Shown here piece by piece: positions 12,550 through 23,989 of a DNA stretch of 64,000 bases. A program made the translations under genes and the position numbers. Numbering within the stretch: the first letter of the stretch is position 1; the number at the start of each line of letters is the position of its first letter. The stretch comes from Ptychodera flava. Lineage: Eukaryota > Hemichordata > Enteropneusta > Ptychoderidae. The stretch covers positions 26,885,247 to 26,949,246 of the forward strand of contig NC_091941.1 in NCBI RefSeq assembly GCF_041260155.1. Direction: 5' to 3'. The notes beneath the pieces are model-generated. The model searched no databases and had not been told where the DNA came from. It saw nothing but the letters and a program-made list of their open reading frames with translations.

Positions 12550-14160
12550 ATTAAGTATTATCAGTTCTTGCACAACTTTTATATCGCAGAAAATCTGTCT
12601 CCTGTTTTTCATACTACATATTCGAAAAGGTCGGTGACCTTCAAAGAGTGCATGTCATTCATAGGTGGTGCCTTTACACACGGTCCCTCCTCTGTGGAGG
12701 GACCGTGCTTTACATGTGCAGTCATTATGCACTTGTTTGTTTTTACACAGCCATAACGGGAAATCATTCTGTGTCGGTATACTTTTGAGTTTTCAACTCC
12801 CCCATAACCTCTCCGGAGTCACGGGAGTAAACGTGTCACTTCAGATCATATAATTGCACTCCCTATCTGAATTGTGTAGTTCTTCAAAAGCTTAGTGGGG
12901 TTGTATCACATGAATGTAGCCTACTAACTAGAACAACCTTAATCACCAACAGTGATTGTGATTCTTTTACAGACTGAGTCCTGGATGACTTATTTTTCCC
13001 ATCTGTATATCTTTAGTACAGTTTGCTTCTGTTCTCTTTCCAACTTTCCTGTCTCCTGAGGCAGATGTTGTATACCTTTAGGTCAATCTCAACTTTTGCT
13101 ACTATACATTTCTCTCCCATTTCACTTTTGTCATTCCGTGCAAAGAAAATCATCGTAACCAAAAGAAACAGCAGTGAAGAAATTGTGAGTCATTTGAAGG
13201 CCTGTGCACTGCTTGGATGCCAAGAGTTGGCCCCTTCCTGAAATTTGCTGTTTAGAGAGACTGACCAGGCAGTACTATGAGCGCGCATCAAGTAACTGCA
13301 ATGCTACAGCTGTAACTATAATATTGACAATATTTCTGAGGGTCTGTACTACAACTGCGTGAATTTGGCATAAATACCGATCATCATTCAGGATTCTAAT
13401 GCAGTTGGGTACTTTTGCAAGTACATCAGAGATATCAGGATGTTCATATTTTTCTCTGCGCCCTTCGGGCGCCATACTTTATAAATCAGAGATATTTGCC
13501 ACAGATATCTTGATGTTTGCTAAGTGAAAGTGTACCGTTATGAAATCTGCATTTCATATGATAAGTAAGACAAATTCCTGATACTTTTCTGTTCTCTTTA
13601 TAAGAATTCAGTATGAGAAAGCAACATGCACAAATATTTCACAATATATATTTGATACAGTGACTTATTTTAGAGATAGAAAAATGACAAGATATCTTTC
13701 ATTCTCATTGATGCAACTGTTTTCCTTTATGTCTCAGGTTTTCTGTAGACATGCTTTTTTATGACCAAAATAACAGTTAAAAAAGGCAATTTTTGTCATT
13801 ATTAGCTGTGCTTTTATGGTTTCAATGTTACAAGAAAAGGTCATCTCAGACACGGCACACACTGATCAGATTTGGCTAAAATGCCTCTGTATGGCTCCTT
13901 AGGAGATTTAATTGGATGGCTAGCAAGTCTTAACACCAATCAAAATTTTGATTTACTGCTTTTTCCTCTTTGATATTAATGATTGACATCCATTTTTGTA
14001 CAACAGCCTGAGTTCAGGACATCTGGTTAAGCGTAGAAAGTGTGAAATACATTCACAGCTCATTTAAAACTTTCAGATTGACACTTTGAAATTCCTATCT
14101 TACAACTGACATGTCAACAATTTCTTTAAAACACAGAATAACGGTTAAAATTTAAATGTA
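12550..14160. other. Spacer between inverted transposon copies, no gene seen
   Basis: AT-rich sequence between microsatellites. The one clear structure is the hairpin at 12680-12706. No exon with family resemblance was found on either strand. Confidence 0.5.
12680..12706. repeat. Short perfect stem-loop, ACGGTCCCTCC type
   Basis: ACGGTCCCTCC, a 5-base loop, then GGAGGGACCGT: an 11-bp perfect stem. Related half-sites occur at the ends of the 728-1634 foldback, near 22850 (GGAGGGACTGT) and near 23043 (CTCCCTCC with AGGGACTGTGT). Confidence 0.75.
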
Positions 14161-14165
14161 TGTAA

Positions 14166-14167
<2 letters not shown>

Positions 14168-14242
<75 letters not shown>

Positions 14243-14277
14243 CACAAAATGTATACAATGTGCCCTCCCGGTTATCA

Positions 14278-14337
<60 letters not shown>
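14168..14337. repeat. Two (AT)n microsatellites
   Basis: AT runs at about 14168-14233 and 14280-14337, separated by ~45 bp of non-repeat sequence. Confidence 0.95.
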
Positions 14338-14339
<2 letters not shown>

Positions 14340-14341
<2 letters not shown>

Positions 14342-14920
14342 ACCTTTTGTTTTACAGTTGTCGCCGGGGGGGTCACCCTGTTTTCAAAATTTGGAATGGG
14401 GGGGTCAGCCACTTTTTGACGTCGGCAAAAAATGATCCACCGTGGCCCCCCGGCCGAAGAAACTGACCAGTCCCTAAATACGTAGATTTACCAAGTTTTG
14501 TATTGAAAAAAATTATTCATAGTTTCCTCATAGACAAGACAGTGAATCAACATTTTGGTGAAATTCCAAAATCAAATTTCTTGCTCACACATGCACCGGT
14601 AACTACCCTAGCCAGATCAAGTACACTAATATCAATAATCAAGAGTCTGTAAACACAAAGATTTAGCTAGTTTTGTATTTAAAAGAAATTATTCATAGTT
14701 TCCTCATATACTCATAGATTATGTATGGAGGATCAAGCAACATTTCGGTGAAATTCCAAAGTCAATGTTTTTCCATAACTCCATACAAACCTCTGTAAAA
14801 TTTGACCCCCTTCCAATCATTGATTGTAAAATTTGACCCCCCCCCCTACAAACGATTTTGTAAAAGTCAACCATCCTGATTTCCACCAACACCCCCTGTA
14901 AAAAACGAATGCTCCCTTAA
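14340..14920. repeat. Dispersed repeat family, copy 2 (rearranged)
   Basis: Carries CCGAAGAAACTGACCAGTCC near 14453 in the same orientation as copy 1. The core GGTGAAATTCCAAAATCAAA is the reverse complement of the copy-1 core and is partly duplicated (near 14555 and 14750). It ends with AAATTTGACCCCCC tracts and GAATGCTCCCTTA. The mixed orientation suggests the family has inverted ends. Confidence 0.6.
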
Positions 14921-14974
14921 TCTTCCTATTTGCATACACACCTGGCACTATATATACGTATTAAGTTCTACGCC

Positions 14975-14976
<2 letters not shown>

Positions 14977-15054
<78 letters not shown>
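14977..15054. repeat. (AT)n microsatellite
   Basis: About 78 bp of AT dinucleotides followed by ATACATACATAC and ATGTATGT tracts. Confidence 0.95.
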
Positions 15055-15057
<3 letters not shown>

Positions 15058-15059
15058 CA

Positions 15060-15720
15060 TACATACATATATATATATTTGTATGTATGTATATATGTAT
15101 GTAATCACTGAACACTGAATGATAAAGGTGAGTATGGATCACCAGTAAGGAAGATTATCATATACCTAGATTCACATACCCACGTAAACCTATGGGAAAA
15201 GGCGCTGTTACAGGTGTGTAATAAGTTGCCGTATCACGCCCAGGCACACTTTGCCCAAATAAGGTAGTGTGCGCGCTTTTTCGAACTTTTTCGTTGTCGT
15301 TGCTACGCGCGTTGCTATCCACGTACATTCCATTCGAAAGCACGTCAGCGCGAGATTCGAACCCGTTTCTATGCGCTTCGCTCGTAGTTTTGAAGCAAAT
15401 TGAAGACAGTTCGAATCTTATTCCGATCAAAATTGGTTTAAAACAAGTGCTTGATAGTCTCCTCTCAATGTTTTGCTGAGAAAGTGTATTTTAACGAGCA
15501 GGATCAACTACTCATCTGTGCTCATTCTGTAGTGACATTGGCGTTCGCATAGAACAAGCTCGTGACGCGTTCCACAACAGAACAAATGACAACATCGTAC
15601 ATATTAATCCGCAAAGTTGCGTGGCTCATGTTTTTTTTAATTTACGCCCATAACTTTAACAAAATTTTATTGATAAATACTGAAACATATCACAACCGTT
15701 CAATAAGGTATATGATAAAA
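15060..15720. other. Non-coding, GC-richer patch at 15240-15430
   Basis: 15240-15430 is noticeably richer in CpG (GCGCGC, CGCGCG) than its surroundings. Frames there show no recognisable protein. The rest is AT-rich spacer. Confidence 0.4.
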
Positions 15721-15721
15721 C

Positions 15722-15839
15722 CTTTACGGCCCAGATACGGGTTTTGCGGACCTCGGTCGTACGGCGTACGGGCCCTCGCACGCTCGGGCCCTTCCGCCGT
15801 ACAACCTCGGTCCGCAAAACCCGTATCAGGGCCGTAAAG
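15722..15839. repeat. GC-rich imperfect palindrome, ~118 bp
   Basis: The left arm begins CTTTACGGCCCAGATACGGG and the right arm ends CCCGTATCAGGGCCGTAAAG. Inner parts GTTTTGCGGACC/GGTCCGCAAAAC and GTACGGCG/CGCCGTAC also pair. It is strikingly GC-rich inside AT-rich DNA. It may be a small foldback element or a cruciform-forming site. No target duplication was seen. Confidence 0.75.
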
Positions 15840-16129
15840 AAGAACTTTACATGTTACAAACATTCATGACCCTAGTGATGTACTGTTATGCAGTAGATCT
15901 TTTGAAAATGCATATCACAAATTTGAGTGTTCAGTTTAAATAAAAAGCATACTCTATGTAAGAAGAAAATTTTTATTTGCTTTTGTCGATCTGATTTCCC
16001 AAAGTTTTCTATCACGAATGCATTCATCATCTTTATATCCCTTTAAAATCAATCAATGAGTACACCAGAAGTGCTTATTGAAAATGGGCGGGGTAGTGGA
16101 GGTTCATGAAGGCGCGACTTTGCACAATT

Positions 16130-16870
16130 TTTAGATATCGGATATTTACAATCTAGTATCGAAGTTTGACATATCGACGATTTCGGAACTAGTATCGATA
16201 CTAGATGATACTAGAATGAACTGCGGTTGTCCCATGGGAAGCCGCGTCTCTGAAATCTCCGATATTTACCCGATATTTATCGGCAATTTGGGGACTCTAA
16301 ATCGATACAAGACGATACTAGAATGACTTGCCCTGTGCCTCGGCACGCCGGATCTGTGAAATCTCCGATATTCACACGATATTATCGGCGATTTGGTGAC
16401 TCTAATATCGATACTAGACGATACTAGAACTACTTGCCTTGTGTCTCAGCACGCAGGATCTGTGAAATCTCCGATATTTACACGATATTTATAAGCGATT
16501 TCGGAACTCTAATATCAATACTAGACGATACTAGATTCAGTCAATCGCGCGTAAATATCCGATCGGAGATTTCACCACCTCACAGTTCTGGGCAGGCCAA
16601 CCCGACTTCCAAGGACTGACTCTAGCTTCGATACTAGACGATACTGGATTCAGTGAAATCGCAAGTAAATATCCGATATATATGGAGATTTCACGACCTC
16701 AGAGTTCTGGCCAAACCCGACTTCCAAGCACTGACTCTAGCGTCGATGCTAGACGATACTACATTCATTCAAATCGCAAGTAAATATCAGCCTATATCGG
16801 AGATTTCACCACCTCACAGTTCTGGGCAAACCCGATACTAGACGATACTAGAATGACTACTAGACAATAC
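16130..16870. repeat. ~107-112-bp satellite, left part (split by transposon copy B)
   Basis: Units are joined at GATACTAGACGATACTAGA. Two unit types occur: X, containing GATCTGTGAAATCTCCGATA, and Y, containing TATCGGAGATTTCACCACCT with CCCGACTTCCAAGGACTGAC. Part of Y is the reverse complement of part of X. About six units are present. The array stops exactly at the transposon end (16873) and resumes after it. Confidence 0.88.
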
Positions 16871-18099
16871 TACACTGTAAGGTTGAGTGTTAAAGGATAG
16901 AAGATCAATTAAACGCCTTTTTGTAACACTTTTTGAACGCGTCTAGACGTTCAGAAATTTAACACTACGTGTTGAACCAACGTTCAATTTTTGAACACTC
17001 GTGTGCAGATTTTGAACGCTACGTGTTCATCAGACATTATATTGAACACAATGGTGTTCCATATCTGAACACACGTTTTACGTTGCACATGAAATGTGTT
17101 CAAAAAAATTGAACGCATTTACGCGTTCAAAGGGCTGTAACACTTTTTGAACGCATGGACGCCGTTCAACGATAAGTGTGTTAAAGGCTAGAACACATGA
17201 TGCGCGCTTGTTGAACACCTTTAATTTTGGGCGTTCAGGGGGTGTTCAAGCCTTGAAATAACATTACAGACCACTGATATTCAGTAACATTATTTTATTC
17301 TAAAAATACACAAAGCATTTCTAGAGTAAAATACAATAATTTACTGTAAAATGGGCAAATAAACATTGCCAATTTGTATGTAAAGTTTGTCAAAGGAAAA
17401 TACCAACGGTGTTAACACCCTTCTATCAAAAACATCAAAAATACGAACAAAGTAATGACAAAACAGGTTTTACTTGAATATTGTGGATACGTTTTAAGGT
17501 TCATACTTGTTTAAAATGTACAAAAAATCATCTAAAAAAGCTCAAAATTTGGCTTACTTATTATGTTGAAAACACGTGTATGTATGGAATGCATACTTCA
17601 TTGTTATAGATGGTTTCTTAAAGACATTTCCTCTTGTATAGACAATTGTAAAATTTGAAGAAAAAAAAAGTTAGTCAAGGCTTCTGTAGTGCACTATAGT
17701 GCACATGGTATATAGTTGTCCACATTAAAGTAAACACAACATATCAAGTTGTCAAAGTGTCACAGTAAGGCACAACATGCAGAAAGAGGGAAAAGTTGGT
17801 CCTTGGCAGGGTAAAACCTATTTCCTTGTCCTTCATGAACCAAAGGCATTGTTTTTAGTAATATCTTAAATAAACAATGAAATAAATCAGTGACATTTCA
17901 AAAATCTACTTCTCAGAAATTAAAAACACATTCGTAAAGACCTTTCAAATTCTGGTGTACCTTGCTATTAATTTTTATACAAATGTTTTTACCAAAAGTT
18001 GTAAAAATCACCTTAAACCAAAAGTTGTAAAAATCACCCTTAAAATAAAAACATGTAGATTTCATCATAATGTGAATATATCACATTCTGGTAATCCCT

Positions 18100-19303
18100 G
18101 TAACCTCCACAAATGTAATAATCTCCACAAATGTAATATCAACCACAATTGTAATAAAATGCACCCATAAATGTAATATCGCCCATAAATGTAACAAAAA
18201 TCAACCATAAATGTAATAAAAACACCAACCACAAATGTAATAAATGGTAACCATAAATGTAATAAAAAAACACCCATAAATGTAATACTTATCAACCATA
18301 AATGTAATAAATCTTTTTTGTCGTTGCAATTGAGGAATTAGCCTTTAAATATTTATCTATGTAATAAAGAAAAGCAACTCAAGACATTGTTCATATCTTA
18401 GATTGCTGCGTATAGTGTGTTTTGTGTATTTTGAAAGTGTATTTTACGTTTCACTGTTTTGTGTATAGAACTGATTGGCCACGGCGAGACACAGCTGTAA
18501 TATGAATGTCAGTGCAGTCTCTACTCCAGAGTGGGGAAGACTGTATAACACTACGATCCTTTAATGCCGTTTTTTCGAAAATTGCCGTACTTTCTTAATC
18601 GATTGCCTCAAATTCGTCTTCAGTGGATAAATTGTGTGGAATAATCGATAGATTGTCTGTATTCCTATGTTGTCCCACTTGAAGTTTGTTCCTTCACTAG
18701 GGATGCCAGGATGTCTAATTTTGTTCTACTGTGTTCAAGGTAGTGTTCGTATTGTTTTTTACTAGATTGAAATATATGTTCTCGTCAACATGTTTTGTGT
18801 CGTAAGTTTCTGTTATAAGGTTTTATATTTCTCTGTTATTTGTTCTGAGTCATCACTGTCATAAACTTTGTGTGGTATCACTGGTTGACGAGTTATTTTG
18901 ACGCTTCCTTATTATGTAATTATCAGTGTCTAGAACTGCTGTTCCACTTCCATTATCTAACGGTTTGATCAGTACCTCGCAGTTTTCTGATAGCTTTCTC
19001 AAAGTATTCTATTCTGTGTTTCGGAAAGGAAACTAGTTTCAGGAAAGTATGCAATAACATTACACTAGTCTTATAAAGTTATTATTTACTCAGGGCATTG
19101 ATAAACAAATGATTACATATGCAAGTTCAAGTTTATTACATTTATGGTTGAGTTTTATTACATTTATGGTTAATTTGTTTATTACATTTGTGGTTGCGGG
19201 TTGTTACATTTATGGTTGACTATTTTATTACATTTGTGGTTGATTTTATTACAATTGTGGTTGATATTACATTTGTGGAGATTATTACATTTGTGGAGGT
19301 TAC
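18100..19303. mobile_element. Nested element with ~190-bp inverted ends made of ACATTTATGGTT sub-repeats
   Basis: Begins GTAACCTCCACAAATGTAAT and ends with the reverse complement (ATTACATTTGTGGAGGTTAC). AATCCCT flanks it on both sides (18093-18099 and 19304-19310), a 5-7-bp target duplication. Each end is a chain of CATAAATGTAATAAAA-like sub-repeats. The core, minus strand about 18910-19010, encodes CEVLIKPLDNGSGTAVLDTD, which resembles the N-terminal reverse-transcriptase region of Penelope-like elements. That match is from memory, is short, and the frame does not stay open. The element therefore looks like a composite: inverted sub-repeat ends around a retroelement scrap. Confidence 0.6.
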
Positions 19304-20458
19304 AATCCCTCATATCTTAAAAATGTCTGAAATGTCTTTAATGTCTTAAAAATACAAAGTTGCAAATTTCTGCATAATTTGAACAATCTGAAAAAGGCTA
19401 TCAGTAGAGATCTATGTTCTTAATATCAAAGCCGTTCAATTAGCAGTTTTGAAGAAGATTTTTAAGATTTTTTGATCAAAAAGGACACAAATTGCCATAA
19501 AAATTTGAATATTTCATCACAACGGGCACAATTTGACTAAGGTCATTTTTAAGGACATGTTTACCAAATATTGAAGACGTCAGTAAAAGAGAAGAAGATA
19601 TTTGTCCAAAAATAGCAAAACTAGCCTCAAAAATATAAATTTGCATAGTTCATCATAATTTGAATATATGTGATTAGGGTAATCCCTGGGGACCTGTAAT
19701 CCAAATATTAAAGGATTCGTACAGGCTGTTTTGAAGAAAGACCTTGGGATGTACAAATTTGAGGACAATGCTACACATCCACCTATTTAGCTGACGGCAA
19801 AGCTAAAAACCAGTTGCTAAGAACAAGAGACGTGTTGAGTTATAATACAAAATTCTCTAAGGTTTGGTAGCATGCTATATGATCAACTAAATTTTATAAG
19901 GGCATAAGCTTCCAAAGACGTTTTATAAGGGCATAAGCTTCCAAAGACGTGAAGTCTCCTTTATCAGATGCAAGGGGGAATGAAAAATTGAAGCAGAAAG
20001 TGACAGAAAATTCAGAGTGAAATTTCAGAAAATTCAGTAATTCAGAGTGGACATTTTATTTTGAATTTTCCGTCGCTTTCAGCTTTAACTTTTCATTCCA
20101 CCTCGAATCTGATAAAGGAGACTACACGTCTGTGAAAGCTTATTCTCCAGTAACATTTGGTTAATCATAGTGTTCTACCAAAGCTTAGATTAATTCAGAA
20201 AAAAAATAGAGAAACTTATCAAAATTCAGTTACTGAACCTTGAAAGTTTAAATCTACATTAGAGATGAACTGAGGTTATCAAGCTTGTCTCAAGACAGCT
20301 ACCTGTACACTCATCTTCTTCATTATCTGTACCACCAGCTTCTGTAACAACTCTTCGATTTTTCAGTTAAATCCAACTTTTTACATCCTGAAAATAATGC
20401 AACAATAGGTAATATGGCGAGATGAGACTTTAAATGAAAGACAAGTGGCTGTATAATT

Positions 20459-20720
20459 TCAGCATATGAGAGTTTGGCTTTTTCTTGTCATCAACTGATT
20501 AAATAAAAAAGCTAAACTCTCATATGCTGAAATTATACATTGTATACACTTCAATGTTCAATTGATTTTTTACATGCTATTGTCTCTACTAAAAGACATG
20601 TGTCAGCTGTGATTACGCAGCGGTACTATGCAAGGCGTATCGATCGCGCTCAGGTCAAGGGTTATCGCTACAGTTGTGTTGCGATGACCCTTGACCCGAG
20701 TGAGATCGATCGATAGGCCA
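20459..20720. repeat. Two hairpins inside transposon copy B
   Basis: CAGCATATGAGAGTTTGGCT (20459) pairs with AGCTAAACTCTCATATGCTG (ending near 20535). ATCGATCGCGCTCAGGTCAA pairs with TTGACCCGAGTGAGATCGAT (about 20638-20720). Copy A keeps only one arm of the second hairpin (10425-10455), so copies A and B differ by loss or gain of whole hairpin arms. Confidence 0.7.
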
Positions 20721-21439
20721 TGGCCAAAAGTACCACCGCGTATTCACAGCTTGTTGTTGGTATACTAGCCACTGAAAGAAAAAATGTTTCTTCACGTAAT
20801 TAAAGCTAATTTCGAAGGATATTAATACAGATGCTTCAAAATCTAATACCTTTTACTATTTTGGAGAGAAAACTTACCCTTTCTGGTCATGCTTCCGCAC
20901 TATCACGACTTCATGTTGCGCACCAAACTTGATAGAACGCCTCTTGCACGCCGATGTTAAAATTAAAACGTTCATGGTGATTTTCTGATTTTCTTTTCAA
21001 ATTTTCAAAATTTCAACACGTAATAAACGTGTAAAATTATTTTGTATACTTTCTTTTTTAGAAAAAAAATGCTTTCAGCAATTATAGGCCTAGACCGGAA
21101 ATATTTTTTACTTTGTGGGAAATTCTGTACACCAAAGTCCGTGTACGTTTGCCGGACAGCGAGGCAGTAGTAAATTTAATATAGCCATTGTAAAGTAAAA
21201 TAAACAAAAGATTGTTAATTGTTTCTCACATTATTTTAAAATTTCTGTAATGCTGAGTTTTTGAACACTTGAAGGAGATGGTTGTTAACACTACGTGTTC
21301 AGGTTTAGAACATCATTTTTAATAATATGAACACTAGTGTTAACAATATGAACACTAGCCGTTCAAATTTGAACACCGAAACGTACATTTTGAACGCGTA
21401 AAGACGCGTCTAGCGTCCGCTATTTTTACAGACTGAGTA

Positions 21440-21890
21440 TAGAATGACTTGCCTCGTCCCTCGGCACGCCGGATCTGTGAAATCTCGATATTTACCCGAT
21501 ATTTATCTTCGATTTCGGGACTCTAATATCGATATTGGACGATACTTGATTCAGTCAAACACGTGCGTAAATATCCGATATATATCGGAGATTTCACCAC
21601 CTCACAGTTCTGGCCAAACCCGACTTCCAAGGACTGACTCTAGCTAGACGATACTAGATTCAGTCAAATCGCAAGTAAATATCCGATATATATCGGAGAT
21701 TTCACCACCTCACAGTTCTGGTCAAACCCGACTTCCAAGGACTGACTCTAGCTTCGATACTAGACGATACTAGATTCAGTCAAATCGCAAGTAAATATCC
21801 GATATATATCGGAGATTTCAGCCCTTTATAGGTCTGCCTAAGCCAATCTAACTTCGATATTGTATAGTCTAGTAGCCGTAAATATCGGAT
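21440..21890. repeat. ~107-112-bp satellite, right part
   Basis: Resumes with TAGAATGACTTGCC in an X unit followed by three Y units (CACCTCACAGTTCTGG with CCCGACTTCCAAGGACTGAC), then decays near 21830-21890. Confidence 0.88.
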
Positions 21891-21894
21891 ATCA

Positions 21895-22126
21895 TATAAA
21901 AGTGCAATGTTGCGGTTAGCATTACACAATTGGTGGTTACTCATTTTTTTGGTTCCACCTTCGTAAATTTGATAGTAATTGCGAAAGACTAGGGAGAGCA
22001 CAGATATCTACATAGAGAGACAGAGACAGACAGCAAGAGATGCATGACACATACACAGATACATGCATACATACATATATAGACATACATAGATACATAC
22101 ATAGATACATACATACATAGATACAT

Positions 22127-22161
<35 letters not shown>

Positions 22162-23338
22162 GAAATATATCTTGATAAAGATATGTATGTATGTACATAA
22201 GTATGTACTGTTGTATATGTGTACCACTCACAAAGCAGGAGCTTATAAACACTATACTGACACATGTATATCTTATTTTAAACAGTAATCTACTCACAAG
22301 AGCATGGTGATTTAAAGCATATATGTGTACATGTAATTTGATCATTCGGTTTCACTTAAAAGTGTCATTTCACTGTATGCGGTTGCCTACGGTGGAAACT
22401 ATTAACAATATTGACCCCCCAACAAAACTATATATGCTTCTAAATATCTTTGACACTTCACTAGAATATGGTGATTAAGAGGGCATTTCTGTAAGAAAGT
22501 TTGATTTTGGAATTGCCCCCAAAATTGTCATTATACATGGATATCTGCCGCTAATGATGCTCGTTCCCTAATGGCACTCTAGAACCAAACTACCGCATTC
22601 AAGCATTGATGTGTTTCATTTGATTTTTTCAACGACAACGTAATGATAATACCACACGCGCGGGGCGAATTGTAGCAGGCATTGCACGATGGGATTGTAA
22701 GCGATTACTTCTCACAAAATGCATACTCTACCGTCCATAAATCCATGAGTTACACTTACTGTTTATGGATACACACACGGGCATAGTCGTCACGCCAGTG
22801 CAATCCGTGAAACGTCAGCCTGTCTCCTCATGAACTACACATTGTTGGAGGGACTGTATAAAATGATCATAAGTTGTTGTTAGGTCGTCGTCTTTTCTTT
22901 TGAAAACTGGATGTAAACACAACATCAATGAACTTACCCGTTTCCCCGAATAACGACGACGTTGTAAGATTTTTTGATCTGATCAGCTAAAGTTTGCACA
23001 CTATTACATCTGTAAGCTAAGTACGTACGCGTACTGAGCACACTCCCTCCTCTATGTGGATAAAGGGACTGTGTACTGAGCTTATGCATAAGTCACGTTC
23101 CAATGTTGCCAAGGAACATCACGTCAGTATCCACCTTGGATTTCCCCGTATTCTGGCAGTATGTCGTAACTTATTCAATTTTAGAACCACAAGACATTGG
23201 ATCATCCGAATTTTAAATTGAATTTTGTATCATATGCATTTATGTATGCATGTATGTTATATACAAATACACAAAACATACATAGATACATAGTCATACA
23301 TACATACATACATACATACATACATACATACGAATCTG
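21895..23338. other. Intergenic with CATA/CA microsatellites, no gene seen
   Basis: CATA-type repeats at about 22060-22145, followed by (CA)n to 22160, and a second CATA array at 23281-23331. A core fragment of the 8690-9460 repeat family lies near 22490-22530. Around 22850 and 23043 there are AGGGACTGT half-sites. No exon-like frame was recognised. Confidence 0.5.
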
Positions 23339-23860
23339 TGCCAATGATCCAACATTTTAATGCACGCATACGATACAGGTACAAAGAGCACACTTGGTCA
23401 GTAACCCTTTGTGACGATATGCATTGAAGACGTCAATGAAGGATCAATGAAATCATAGTTGTGAATAACGTACACAATACGTGAACCTTACATGACAGCA
23501 TACAATGGTACATGTTTGTTGAGTCATGTATAGTCGAACAACCCTGACCCGGGTCTGTAACAGTACGATCTCTAACAATGCAACTGTTTCACGAAGTAGG
23601 GGGTTTCCAGTATGAAACAATCGTGCTCTTACAGTGATGATATTATAGGCGTGCAACATTCTGAAAACTGATTGAGCTACATTCTATAGTACCATACATT
23701 ACTTTACTTTGCCCAAAATATTAACTTTTATGCTTCAAGTACATGATAATTTCTGGACCAATTGCGAGATTTCGAGGTAATTCGTTTGGATTTTTTTCTT
23801 CACGTTTTCTGTTTTCAGATATCGACATCTGTGTCCACGTTTGCAATATTGATGACTTGT
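23339..23860. repeat. Segmental duplication, upstream block of receptor gene 1
   Basis: Closely matches 34893-35395 in the same orientation, for example TGAAGACGTCAATGAAGGAT, GTGAATAACGTACACAATAC and CACGAAGTAGGGGGTTTCCA. The match starts just after a CATA microsatellite and fades after GCAATATTGATGA. It marks the left edge of the tandem duplication that produced the two receptor genes. Confidence 0.88.
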
Positions 23861-23989
23861 TTAGAAACGCTTCCATAACAGCTAACCTGATTACAAGCAA
23901 ACAAATCAAAGGTGCTTTGATTACAAATGGCCATTTTTGTACGGTTATAATGATTATTGGCTCCTACGTCAGTATTAGAGCTTAAACCA

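Larger units (their letters stand above)
16873..21437 (-). mobile_element. DNA transposon copy B (4.6 kb), inverted relative to copy A, inserted in satellite
   Basis: Starts CACTGTAAGGTTGAGTG and runs to the end homologous to copy A's start (GACGCGTCTAGCGTCCGCTA then TTTTTACAG, 21431). It aligns with copy A in reverse over both ends and the interior (for example 20280-19860 with 10830-11250). Relative to copy A it has ~1.8 kb extra (about 17880-19690), including the nested element at 18100-19303, and an extra hairpin arm at 20638-20720. The satellite on both sides reads through as ...ATACTA | TAGAATGAC..., which fits a TA target and fixes the left boundary. The right end is altered, so it is uncertain by a few bases. 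Confidence 0.82.

Noticed and set aside
12412-12637. Tyr-Ile repeat frames on both strands
   Set aside because: Translation of the (AT)n microsatellite.
18065-18295. Frame rich in ITFMG/LHLW repeats
   Set aside because: Translation of the ACATTTATGGTT sub-repeats at the end of the nested element.
21937-22345. Cys/Val/Tyr repeat frames
   Set aside because: Translation of CATA/CA microsatellites.
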